Assembly (NCBI RefSeq): GCF_000015265.1
Contig: NC_008697.1
Span: 62,001-126,000, forward strand
Direction: 5' to 3'
DNA length: 64,000 nucleotides
DNA from: Nocardioides sp. JS614
GTDB lineage: Bacteria; Actinomycetota; Actinomycetes; Propionibacteriales; Nocardioidaceae
A program made the translations under genes and the position numbers. The notes beneath the pieces are model-generated. The model was not told the DNA's origin and ran no database searches. It saw nothing but the letters and a program-made list of their open reading frames with translations. Of the stretch, positions 1 through 7,342 are shown in pieces; positions within the stretch are counted from its first letter, which is position 1; the number at the start of each line of letters is the position of its first letter.

Positions 1-1
1 C

Positions 2-826
2 GACGACTTGCCATTCGGCTTCGTCGGCAAGGGCGAGCAAAGCAGCCTGAAAGTGCTGCTCGCGCTCAACCGGAAGGTCCAAGATGCCCACATCGTGCTC
101 GTGGAGGAACCCGAAAACCACCTCTCCTTCACCAACCTCAACCAACTGGTCGCAAAAATCAGCGAAAAGTGCAAGGACAAGCAGGTCTTCATCACCACGC
201 ACAGTTCATACGTGCTCAACAAGCTCGGCCTCGACAGCCTCTTCCTGCTCACACCTAGGACAGGGCTTCGCCTGACTGACCTGCCCGCAAGCACTCTGGA
301 CTACTTCAAGAAGCTCTCCGGCTACGACACCTTGCGGTTGGTTCTCGCCAAGAAGGTGATTCTCGTCGAGGGCCCGTCTGACGAGCTGGTTGTCCAGCGT
401 GCCTACCAGGACAAGCACGGCAATCTGCCGATTCACGACGGGGTCGACGTCATCAACGTGCGAGGACTCTCGTTCAAGCGATTCCTGGACATCGCCAAGC
501 CCCTCGGCATCGAGGTGCACGTCGTCACGGACAACGACGGAGCCGACCCCGCGGTTGTCGAGGCCGGCTACAGCGACTACACGGCCGTGCCGCACATTCA
601 CGTGCACGTTGGGCAAGACCCCACCCGTAAGACCCTCGAGCCACAGCTGGTTGGCGCCAACGGTCGTGACACCATCAACGCGATTTTGGGAACCCGTTAC
701 ACCACCGACGTTGACCTTCTGAAGCACATGACCGCCAGTGCAAACAAGACAACCTGCGCACTGAAGATCTTTGAACACCTCGACACGATCACGATGCCGG
801 GGTACATCGCAGATGCCGTCGCCTAA
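2..826 (+). CDS. gajA: Gabija GajA-like OLD-family ATPase-TOPRIM nuclease (5' end outside window)
   Basis: The gene is cut by the window edge; 274 codons of its C-terminal part are present. The visible part starts inside the ABC-type ATPase domain. It has a Walker B (IVLVEEPENHLS, about residues 27-38 of the visible part) and the H-switch (FITTHSSYV). A TOPRIM domain follows, with KVILVEGPSDELV (the catalytic Glu) and VTDNDGAD (the acidic DxD). This order, ATPase then TOPRIM, is that of OLD nucleases. The next gene is a small UvrD-like helicase whose start overlaps this gene's stop by 14 nt, so the pair matches Gabija (GajA/GajB), where GajA cuts phage DNA when nucleotide levels fall. A class 2 OLD nuclease outside Gabija is the alternative, but the helicase partner makes Gabija more likely. 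Confidence 0.85.
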   Translation, partial: DDLPFGFVGKGEQSSLKVLLALNRKVQDAHIVLVEEPENHLSFTNLNQLVAKISEKCKDKQVFITTHSSYVLNKLGLDSLFLLTPRTGLRLTDLPASTLDYFKKLSGYDTLRLVLAKKVILVEGPSDELVVQRAYQDKHGNLPIHDGVDVINVRGLSFKRFLDIAKPLGIEVHVVTDNDGADPAVVEAGYSDYTAVPHIHVHVGQDPTRKTLEPQLVGANGRDTINAILGTRYTTDVDLLKHMTASANKTTCALKIFEHLDTITMPGYIADAVA

Positions 827-1850
827 GAGCCGAGCGATCATCGCCGCGGCCGGCGCAGCGAAGACCCAATGCATCTTGAACGAGGTCATCGCTCACCCCG
901 AGCGCCAGGCGCTCATCACAACCTTCACCAACGAGAACCTCGCGCAGATCGAAGCTCGCCTGCGTGCAGCGTGCGGCGGAACGCTGCCCCCGCACGTGAC
1001 CGTGATGACATGGTTCACCTTCTTGGTGAACCAATGCATACGTCCGTATCAACGGAGCGTCTTCGGAGAACCGAATGTTGTTGGAGCGTTCAACTTCCTG
1101 GGCCAGCGCAGCAGGTTCACGCCCAAGAGCGATGTCCATCGTTACTTCCTCGACTCAAACCGCGCGGTGTACCGAGATGGCGCAGCTGACCTCGCCTGCG
1201 AACTCGAACGTCGAAGCTCGGGCAAGGTCACCGCTCGTCTGGCGGCGATGTTCCAGGACATCTTCATAGACGAGCTGCAGGACCTGAATGGCTACGACCT
1301 GGAGTTGCTTGAGCGGCTGTTCAGATCCGAGGTGCGCGTGACGGCCGTGGGTGACCCTCGTCAGCACACGTTCTCCACCAACCAGAGCATCAAGAACAAG
1401 GCGTTCAAAGGCGAGGGCCTCGTGGGATGGATCAAGGACAAGGAAGACGTCTGCGAGCTGCTCATTCAGAATCAGTGCCACCGCAGCAATCAAACGATCT
1501 GCGACTTCGCGGACGCCCTGTTCCCCCACATGCCAGCGACCGTCTCGATGAACCACAGCGTCACTGGGCATGATGGATTCTTCCCTCTGACACGAGCCGA
1601 GGTACTCGACTACTACGAGGCTCACCACCCCGTCGTGCTCCGCTACGATCGGAACACCGACACCCTCGGCCTACCCGCCAGGAACTTCGGCCTCTCCAAA
1701 GGCAGCACCTACGACAGAGTTCTCATCTTCCCAACGAAGTCTTGGCGCAAGTACTTCAAGGACGGCGACCAGTCACAGGTCACCTCAAAGGAGAAGTTTT
1801 ACGTCGCAGTCACGCGAGCACGATTCAGCGTCGCCCACGTCATCGACTAG
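813..1850 (+). CDS. gajB: Gabija GajB-like UvrD/Rep-family helicase, short form
   Basis: The protein has 345 aa, shorter than the roughly 490 aa of well-studied GajB. The start is the ATG at 813 inside the end of gajA; upstream in-frame codons overlap gajA more deeply and are less likely. The P-loop region reads IIAAAGAAKTQ, so the usual GSGKT is altered to GAAKT. Later motifs are good: IFIDELQDLNGYD (Walker B, about residue 150), VGDPRQHTF (motif III), QCHRSNQTICDFAD (motif IV) and FYVAVTRARFSV (motif VI) near the C terminus. Family knowledge says GajB senses DNA ends or single strands and activates GajA. The odd Walker A and short length leave open whether it unwinds DNA or only senses it. 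Confidence 0.8.
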   Translation: MPSPKSRAIIAAAGAAKTQCILNEVIAHPERQALITTFTNENLAQIEARLRAACGGTLPPHVTVMTWFTFLVNQCIRPYQRSVFGEPNVVGAFNFLGQRSRFTPKSDVHRYFLDSNRAVYRDGAADLACELERRSSGKVTARLAAMFQDIFIDELQDLNGYDLELLERLFRSEVRVTAVGDPRQHTFSTNQSIKNKAFKGEGLVGWIKDKEDVCELLIQNQCHRSNQTICDFADALFPHMPATVSMNHSVTGHDGFFPLTRAEVLDYYEAHHPVVLRYDRNTDTLGLPARNFGLSKGSTYDRVLIFPTKSWRKYFKDGDQSQVTSKEKFYVAVTRARFSVAHVID

Positions 1851-2076
1851 TGGCCGCCGATTCGATGCGTTCCGGTCTGAAGCTTGCGCTCTCGACGATC
1901 TGCACCCAAAGCTCAGAAGAAGCCGTCTGACAACAGGGCCCGCACGATGCCTACGCCTACCTGGGTGAGTGGGCCCGACGCCGTTAGGCCTGTGCTCAAG
2001 AAGCATCAAGCCAACGACGTTGTCGGAGAATTGTGCGTAGCTGCGGAACAGCGCCGGTCAAGTCGAGGAGACGCCT
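1851..2076. other. Intergenic region without recognised feature
   Basis: This 226-bp stretch lies between the Gabija pair and the next plus-strand gene. I see no convincing ORF, hairpin terminator or repeat in it. Confidence 0.5.
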
Positions 2077-2079
2077 TTG

Positions 2080-2685
2080 ATGTACGCCAACCTGGACGGA
2101 GTGCGTTGCCTGCCCTATCCACGCGCGCAGGGGGCAGAGTGTCCGACGTGCGGCGCTCCCGTCATCGCTAAGTGCGGCAAGATCAATGTCTGGCATTGGT
2201 CCCACGGCGCTCATCCAGAATGCGATCCTTGGGCAGAGCCCGACAGCCTCTGGCACAGAACCTGGCAGGAAGCGGTTCCGGAGGAGCGCCGCGAGGTCCC
2301 GTTCGGTCGCCATCGAGCCGATCTGGTGACCGCTCAGGGTGTCGTGGTCGAGGTCCAGCACAGCGGAATCAGCGTCGATGAGATCTTGGAGCGTGAGGCG
2401 CACTACGGCCGCATGGCGTGGATCTTCGATGCGACCGAAGCGGTGCGGACGGAACGCCTAGACATCCGGACCAAGAAGGACAACCCCGATCCCTTGTTTC
2501 GGTCCTTCAGATGGAAGCATGCGCGGCGGTCCCTCGGAGCTTGTCACAAACCCGTATGGCTGGACCTCGGGGACGACCGCGTACTGCGGCTGCGGAAGAT
2601 CTACACGGCTGCGCCCGTGGGTGGCTGGGGACAGCTCTACCCTCGTGCGGCTCTGGTCGAGGCACTCAACGCTCCTCCGACCTGA
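2080..2685 (+). CDS. CoiA-like predicted nuclease with N-terminal zinc finger
   Basis: 201 aa from the ATG at 2080; a TTG directly before it is possible, and the RBS-like CGAGGAG lies at 2064-2070. The N terminus has a treble-clef-like zinc site (CPTCGAPVIAK followed by WHWSHG) typical of CoiA-family proteins. A PD-(D/E)XK-like core follows: HRADLVTAQGVVVEVQHSGIS contains the Asp and the ExQ pair seen in CoiA and related competence/restriction nucleases. CoiA acts on incoming DNA during transformation, but family members also occur in mobile elements and defence islands, which fits here. The plus-strand neighbours look unrelated. Fairly sure of the family, not of the role. Confidence 0.7.
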   Translation: MYANLDGVRCLPYPRAQGAECPTCGAPVIAKCGKINVWHWSHGAHPECDPWAEPDSLWHRTWQEAVPEERREVPFGRHRADLVTAQGVVVEVQHSGISVDEILEREAHYGRMAWIFDATEAVRTERLDIRTKKDNPDPLFRSFRWKHARRSLGACHKPVWLDLGDDRVLRLRKIYTAAPVGGWGQLYPRAALVEALNAPPT

Positions 2686-2707
2686 GCGAATATCGCAGCC
2701 GTCAAGT

Positions 2708-2772
2708 GCCCGCACATCTGCGGGCGTTGAACCGCCAGCTACTCCCGGCTCATCCACTCCCGTCGCTGCCAG
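2708..2772 (+). repeat. Stem-loop plus conserved repeat, copy 1 of 3
   Basis: A perfect 7-bp stem (GCCCGCA / TGCGGGC, 4-nt loop, 2708-2725) precedes a conserved block at 2744-2772 beginning CCCGGCTCATCCACTCCC and ending GCCAG. Related blocks occur at 5068-5096 and 23961-23990, all in the same orientation and all in gene-free DNA. The identity is unknown: an intergenic repeat, a transposon-end relic or a structured RNA are all possible. Confidence 0.55.
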
Positions 2773-2834
2773 TTTGTGAGCCGTTGGTGCGCTTCTCGGA
2801 CTTTTTGAGCAGACAGTTGTCCTACCCTCGCGCT

Positions 2835-3308
2835 ATGGCCGTCGACGAGGTGCTCACGATCAAGCAGGTCGCCGCCGAACTTGGCGTCCCGAACACCCGG
2901 GCGATGGATCTGGTGAGGAAGGGACGCCTGGCGACCGCGGTTCCGCGAGCAGGCGGCCCCGCCACCTGGCGGATCGCACGCGCCGAGCTTGAGGCCTTCC
3001 GTGCCCGTGAGAGCGCGGAGCACGTCGCCCGCGAGGAGCGGAGTCGCGCGAAACACCTGCGCGAACTCGCTGCGGCCTGGACGACATTGTCTGAGGCTGA
3101 CAGGGAGCGCCTGCGCGACGAGATCCCGAAGGCGATCTACCAGCCTCTCGCCAAGCTCATGGATCCCCAGGCGGAGGACTCTGCCGCGACGCGGGCCGCC
3201 CTCGCCGCGGCCTACGGGTCCCGCACAGAGGCCGGCATCGAGGACCTGGCACTCGCAATGCCTCATCAACTGTTCTGGGCCATGGCCCGAGTTGCCGGCG
3301 ACCGGTAG
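2835..3308 (+). CDS. Excisionase/MerR-like helix-turn-helix protein
   Basis: 157 aa starting at the ATG at 2835. Residues about 5-55 form an excisionase-type winged HTH (LTIKQVAAELGVPNTRAMDLV, then a basic wing and WRIARAELEAF). The rest is helical and charged (AEHVAREERSRAKHLRELAAAW) with no known domain. Such proteins bind DNA as excision factors or small regulators in integrative elements. There is no clear RBS. A TACCCT at 2823-2828 could be a -10 element placing transcription at the ATG, so a leaderless transcript is possible. A broken small gene follows 15 bp downstream. Confidence 0.65.
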   Translation: MAVDEVLTIKQVAAELGVPNTRAMDLVRKGRLATAVPRAGGPATWRIARAELEAFRARESAEHVAREERSRAKHLRELAAAWTTLSEADRERLRDEIPKAIYQPLAKLMDPQAEDSAATRAALAAAYGSRTEAGIEDLALAMPHQLFWAMARVAGDR

Positions 3309-3323
3309 GGGCGGCATTCACCG

Positions 3324-3578
3324 ATGGGGTTCTTCAAGCGTTCAGAAGCCGTCAGGGCCAAGAAGGTCTCGGCTCGTGCCCGCTACGTCGACGAGGACGT
3401 GCAGCGCGTCGACGTCTCGATCACCAACGCCGACGGCGAGACCGCGACCATCGACCTGAGCCTGGACCAGACCTGACAGCTCGTGATCGACCTGACCAAC
3501 GCCTACGGGGCGTGCCGCCCGGCCCTTCTAGATCAGAAGCAGGTCGACCGCATCACGTCGTTCTTCGGGATGCGCTGA
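3324..3578 (+). pseudogene. Small ORF interrupted by an in-frame TGA
   Basis: The ATG at 3324 opens a frame of 50 codons that ends at TGA (3474-3476), in the context LSLDQT-stop-QLVIDLTNAYGA. The same frame then runs without interruption for 33 more codons to a TGA at 3576-3578 (VDRITSFFGMR). The composition and sense of the two halves match, so this looks like one protein of about 84 aa broken by a single change (for example CGA to TGA). Alternatives are a short functional 50-aa product or stop readthrough. I do not recognise the protein. It directly follows the excisionase-like gene. Confidence 0.6.
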
Positions 3579-3763
3579 GTCGACGACCGCGGCAGTGAGG
3601 ACGAGGCGGCGAACACCGCCCACGCCGCGGTGAACCTCGCCCCCACCTGTTCCTCCACGCCCCGCACGCTAGGGCACCCCACCCACCCTGCACCGCTGTT
3701 CCTCCCGATCCGCCGGCCGAACGCCGGCGCAGCGGTCTGTGCCCGTTTGCCGAGGGCGTCCGG

Positions 3764-3783
3764 CGTCGAGGTACACCTCGACG
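3764..3783. terminator. Possible hairpin between converging genes
   Basis: CGTCGAGGT and ACCTCGACG form a perfect 9-bp stem around a 2-nt loop. It lies in the 274-bp gap between a plus-strand small gene and a minus-strand nuclease gene that point at each other. No T-run follows, so terminator function is only suggested. The rest of the gap (3579-3852) shows nothing else I can name. Confidence 0.3.
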
Positions 3784-3852
3784 ACCGCGCCTGAGCAACG
3801 CAGTCCCCCGCCCGCCGACCCGTTGGTGTCGGGACAGGATCGACCTTGCGGG

Positions 3853-4551
3853 TCAGTAGATCTCCTCGTCCGGCTCGACCGGCGACTTCGCCTCCAGGCC
3901 AGTCGTTTCCGTCGCTCCCTGCGGCCCTTCCTGGACCTCGACGGTCATGACGCCATCCAGGTCACGCAGCACCCAGAACACCACGAGCCCGAGTCGTTCC
4001 CACGCAAGGCGAGGCAGCCTGTTCACGAGCCCTCGATAGCGGCGGTTCAACGGCAGCGCGAGCCCGTACTGGACCTCTGGGTCCACCATGCGCTGGACCA
4101 GTTCACCGATCGCGCCGAGGAAGTAACTGCCTTGTTGTTGGTCGGAGGCGAGCCCGCCCTTGGCCTCGATCATGTAGCGACGCCCGTCGAGGTGGCGCGC
4201 GTCGATGTCGACCCCGCGCTCCTTGCCCCACGCGACCGCAACGTCGAAGCCCCGCTCTTCGAGGTGCGCCTTCACAGCCGCCTTGACGTCGTCCTCGCGG
4301 AAGACGAGCCGTTGAACTCTCACCGGTGCCTCGGCGGGCCGCGGCGACTCGGGCATCGGGTGCTCGGGGAGCGCCTTGACAATCTTCTCGTCAGGCCCGG
4401 TGAACCGCCGCAGACATCCCTGCTGTTCGAGCCGCCGGGCGGCCTGGTTGATCGACTGCCGCGGGCTCACCCCGAGGCGCTCCGCGAGCACGTCGTCGTC
4501 GAGCGGCCCGAACTGGATCGCTTCGAGAATGCGCTCGGCAATGGTGGCCAT
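3853..4551 (-). CDS. Winged-helix / PD-(D/E)XK (Mrr-like) nuclease
   Basis: 232 aa. Residues about 1-60 form a winged helix (AERILEAIQFGPLDDDVLAERLGVSPRQSI). After a Pro-rich linker there is a restriction-endonuclease-like core: VKAHLEERGFDVAVAWG, then RGVDIDARHL and RYMIEAKGG, giving the Asp and the ExK catalytic pair (about residues 128-145). This matches Mrr-like nucleases with a DNA-reading N terminus. The start (ATG at 4551) overlaps the upstream gene's stop as TGATG, so translation is likely coupled to the 114-aa protein. Probably a two-gene DNA-targeting module; the substrate is unknown. Confidence 0.65.
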   Translation of the reverse strand: MATIAERILEAIQFGPLDDDVLAERLGVSPRQSINQAARRLEQQGCLRRFTGPDEKIVKALPEHPMPESPRPAEAPVRVQRLVFREDDVKAAVKAHLEERGFDVAVAWGKERGVDIDARHLDGRRYMIEAKGGLASDQQQGSYFLGAIGELVQRMVDPEVQYGLALPLNRRYRGLVNRLPRLAWERLGLVVFWVLRDLDGVMTVEVQEGPQGATETTGLEAKSPVEPDEEIY

Positions 4552-4895
4552 CAGGACCAGTAGCCGTAGAGCGCTTGACGATCAGACTCGGGATGGCCGT
4601 CGTAATCCGATCCTGCTTCCCCGGTCGCCTTGTTCACAACCAGAGGCGCGAGGGAGGGCTCGCCGCGGCGGTGACAGTCCTCGGAGATGACATCGAGCAG
4701 CCGACCCAGCCCGTTCGGCGGGTATGTGAGGTTGAGGTCGTCCTTGAGGTTGCCGTAGGTCACCGTCCCGCCTCGGCGGGCCACCTCGACCAGGTAGTCG
4801 CGGACCTGTGGCCCGACGTCAGCCTGCATCTTCGAGACTGTGATGGTGCGGCCCTTCATCTCGAACTTCTCGCCCACGCGCAGCACAAGGGTCAT
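4551..4895 (-). CDS. Hypothetical protein coupled to Mrr-like nuclease
   Basis: 114 aa from the ATG at 4895; a longer frame upstream is low-complexity and looks non-coding. The central part, GGTVTYGNLKDDLNL, followed by LGRLLDVISEDCHRRGEPSLAPLVVN and GYW at the end, resembles a small conserved domain I associate with restriction-linked proteins (pattern TYGxL, then LGxxLxxIS, then LxALVVN). I cannot name the family. It precedes the nuclease gene with a 1-nt TGATG overlap, so the two are probably made together, this protein being a specificity or regulatory partner. Confidence 0.55.
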   Translation of the reverse strand: MTLVLRVGEKFEMKGRTITVSKMQADVGPQVRDYLVEVARRGGTVTYGNLKDDLNLTYPPNGLGRLLDVISEDCHRRGEPSLAPLVVNKATGEAGSDYDGHPESDRQALYGYWS

Positions 4896-5320
4896 GTCGG
4901 CATCGTGGCACTGCAGCAGCCAGCGGTCAGCAGTTTCATCCCCATTCCCATCGCGACGAGGGCACCGGCGGGGTGATGCCGCGCCGCGTTGCACCAGAGC
5001 CGGCGCCCAGTGCCCGCAATGGCTCTCCCGGACTTGCCGCGATCCGGGCGCCGCGCACCCGGCTACTCCCGGTTCATCAACTCCGGGCTCTGCCAGTTCT
5101 CGAGTAGGCCACAAGGCGGCAGCCCTGAGGCGCCAAGCAGGGCCAACCTCATCGGCCCGCCGTTCGTCTTCGAGACATGGATGCAGCCGGGTGACCCTGA
5201 GCGGGAGCGGCATCCGCAGGCTTCCCTGACGTAGGGCTAGCCTGACCGCGTGCGCGCGAAGACGCAGCTCCGAGTGCACCCGGTCGACTATCGCAGCGGG
5301 ACCGACAGGAAGGGCATCAC
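4896..5320. other. Intergenic region with repeat copy 2
   Basis: 425 bp between divergent genes. It holds the second copy of the stem-loop repeat (see 5062-5096). Otherwise I see no coding frame with a sensible protein. Confidence 0.5.
5062..5096 (+). repeat. Conserved intergenic repeat, copy 2 of 3
   Basis: The block begins GCTACTCCCGGTTCATCAAC and ends CTGCCAG. It matches copy 1 (2738-2772) at most positions over 35 nt. Just upstream, CCCGG at about 5027 and CCGGG at about 5044 can pair, so this copy also has a hairpin on its left. Confidence 0.55.
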
Positions 5321-6067
5321 GTGGCCACCAACAGCGGCATCGAGTGGACCGAGGTCACCTGGAACCCCGTCACCGGATGCGACCGAGTCGCCGCAGGGTG
5401 TGACAACTGCTATGCCCTAGCCCTCGCCAAGCGACTGAAGGCAATGGGCGCCGAGAAGTACCAGAACGACGGGGACCCGCGGACCTCCGGTCCCGGATTC
5501 GGCGTCACCACGCACCCGTCGGCGCTCGCCCAGCCGTACAAGTGGCGGTCGCCCAAGGTTGTTTTCGTAAACTCGATGAGCGACCTGTTCCATGCCAAGG
5601 TCCCGATCCCGTTCATCCGCGACGTATTTGACGTCATCCGAGATACTCCGCAGCACACCTATCAGGCGCTCACCAAGCGAGCACACCGCATGGCGCGGGT
5701 TGCCGACCAGCTCGACTGGCCCGACAACCTTTGGATGGGTGTTTCGGTCGAGTCGTTCGACGCCGTCGATCGGATCGATCACCTTCGTAGAACGCCCGCG
5801 AAGACGCGGTTCTTGTCCTGCGAGCCGCTGATCACTCCGCTCCCGCGGATGAACCTGGAGAGCGTCGACTGGGTCATTGTCGGCGGCGAGTCAGGGCCTC
5901 GCGCTCGTCCGATGGAGCCCAGCTGGGCCGAGGATATCCGCGACCAGTGCCATGCCGCCGGAGTGGCGTTCTTCTTCAAGCAGTGGGGTGGCCGCACTCC
6001 CAAGGCCAACGGTAGGGAACTCGATGGCAGGACCTGGGACGATATGCCTGCGCTCGCATTGAGCTAG
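5321..6067 (+). CDS. DUF5131 / phage Gp37-Gp68 family three-Cys-motif protein
   Basis: 248 aa from the GTG at 5321, with AGGAAGGG upstream as RBS. The N terminus has the family's three-cysteine motif, C20-x6-C27-x2-C30 followed by YA, in the context NPVTGCDRVAAGCDNCYA. The downstream blocks SDLFHAKVP, LTKRAHRM, WMGVSVE, FLSCEPLI, VIVGGESGPRARPM and FFFKQWGG are hallmarks of the DUF5131/Gp37-Gp68 family. The fold is thought to resemble radical-SAM barrels, and the cysteines may bind a metal cluster. It converges on a TcmP gene, the usual partner of this family. The biochemical role is unknown; a defence or DNA-lesion-related role is inference. Confidence 0.85.
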   Translation: MATNSGIEWTEVTWNPVTGCDRVAAGCDNCYALALAKRLKAMGAEKYQNDGDPRTSGPGFGVTTHPSALAQPYKWRSPKVVFVNSMSDLFHAKVPIPFIRDVFDVIRDTPQHTYQALTKRAHRMARVADQLDWPDNLWMGVSVESFDAVDRIDHLRRTPAKTRFLSCEPLITPLPRMNLESVDWVIVGGESGPRARPMEPSWAEDIRDQCHAAGVAFFFKQWGGRTPKANGRELDGRTWDDMPALALS

Positions 6068-7017
6068 TCCCACCAGTCTCTCTCGGTTGGGTCGGTGCAC
6101 GGTTCGCTCCGCCACTTCGGAACGGACGGGTTCGGCGCGGGCTGCATGTCGAACAGGAAGTCGTCGGCGTACCTGGGCGCCTGCTTGGATCTCTCGATCG
6201 CCTCTTGACGCATCCGCGGCTCGCGCTCGGCCGCCTTCGCGTACAGGTGGGACATGATCTTGAGGCCGACGTCGTGGTCAGTCGCGAACACCATGTCGTA
6301 GATCGTCACCCCGTTGAGCATCCGCATCGGGATGCGTGCGGTATGCAAGTAGCCGAGTTTGGTCTCCAGACGCCACCGGATCAGGTTGACCATCTCGGCC
6401 CGGAACTCCTCAGCCGTGATGACCTCGCGTCGGCGGGCCGCGAAGATCCGGCGCCAGGCGTTGGTGCCGTACATTCGGTCCACGCGCGCGAAGTACAGGT
6501 CTCCATTGGAGCCTGTGAGCCCCTTGATCAGCATCGCTGGGGACCAGAGGATCCATTGCTCGGCCTTCGTCTTACCCCGTCGGAACGCAGCGATGGCCGC
6601 CATTGTCTCCCAGTGGAGCTCGGCCGCCTGCTGGTCGAGGAAGGCGAAGGTAGGCGCCCAGCAGACGTCGGACAGATCGGCCAGCATCCCCTTGATCGTG
6701 GCGTTGCAGTCCCCTTCGTAGACCTTGAACGGCCGACCGGCGCTTCGCGGCTCCAGGTCAGCCTCGAGCTGCGCCGCCTTTGGCGGCATCTCGCCGAAAG
6801 CGAACCGGGTGAAGCCCGGGGCCGCCGCCATCGCGATCCGGGCCGACCCGTCGAACGACTCGCCGGTTTCACGATCGTGGTTCTCCGGCTCGCCGGCCAT
6901 CACGTCGATGTAGATCCGCTCGGATGCCTTGCCCTTCGAGGCGCTGTTGAATGCCGGGAGGTAGTCCGTGAGGATCTCCAACTTGTTCCTCGACCAGTAA
7001 CTCCAGCCCCGAGCCAT
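6064..7017 (-). CDS. tcmP: Three-Cys-motif partner protein TcmP
   Basis: 317 aa from the ATG at 7017, which has GAGGGG as a good RBS; nine upstream codons are possible but lack one. Family features are clear: YWSRNKLEILTDYLPAF at the N terminus, YIDVMAGEPEN, then FAFLDQQAAELHWETMAAI and a long helical C-terminal half. TcmP proteins look like degenerate class I methyltransferases and always travel with the three-Cys-motif (DUF5131) protein. Here the partner is on the opposite strand and both genes end in the same four bases, CTAG at 6064-6067. Function unknown. Confidence 0.85.
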   Translation of the reverse strand: MARGWSYWSRNKLEILTDYLPAFNSASKGKASERIYIDVMAGEPENHDRETGESFDGSARIAMAAAPGFTRFAFGEMPPKAAQLEADLEPRSAGRPFKVYEGDCNATIKGMLADLSDVCWAPTFAFLDQQAAELHWETMAAIAAFRRGKTKAEQWILWSPAMLIKGLTGSNGDLYFARVDRMYGTNAWRRIFAARRREVITAEEFRAEMVNLIRWRLETKLGYLHTARIPMRMLNGVTIYDMVFATDHDVGLKIMSHLYAKAAEREPRMRQEAIERSKQAPRYADDFLFDMQPAPNPSVPKWRSEPCTDPTERDWWD

Positions 7018-7342
7018 CCCGTTCCCCTCGCTCAGCCGCAGCACCGGAAACTCTACGTGGGCGCTGCTCCGGCCGGGGATGTTTCAGCCGTAGGCAGCCC
7101 GCGCCACCGTCTCGGTGAACTGTGCGGGCGCAGCCCACTCGGAGACCGCGGACTTGAAGTTCTCCCGGCCGGGCGTGGACCAACGCGATGTCACCGTGGC
7201 TGAAGCTGACGGTTTCGAACTCGCGACCGATGCAGGCCGGGCAATTGATCTGCTGAGCGGTGGTTCGGCTCATGACGCTGACCGCCTTCGCCGCAGGCGA
7301 CATAGTCCATCCACGCAGGCGTGCCCGCCACGTGCTTCCCTC
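7018..7342 (-). other. Gap between mcrC and tcmP, possible small ORF
   Basis: 325 bp. A minus-strand frame opening at the ATG at 7273 (MSRTTAQQINCPACIGREFE...) has a CxxC but later overlaps the tcmP start in another frame and loses protein-like character. It may be the start of a broken small gene. A 7-bp inverted repeat at 7339-7363 overlaps the mcrC stop but has no T-run. Confidence 0.3.

Noticed and set aside
3739..4563. A 274-codon plus-strand frame
   Set aside because: It is antisense to the Mrr-like nuclease, whose domains and coupled start are clear.
4896..5279. N-terminal extension of the 114-aa protein to 5279
   Set aside because: The extra 128 codons are Arg/Pro-rich, cross the intergenic repeat and have no protein-like motifs.
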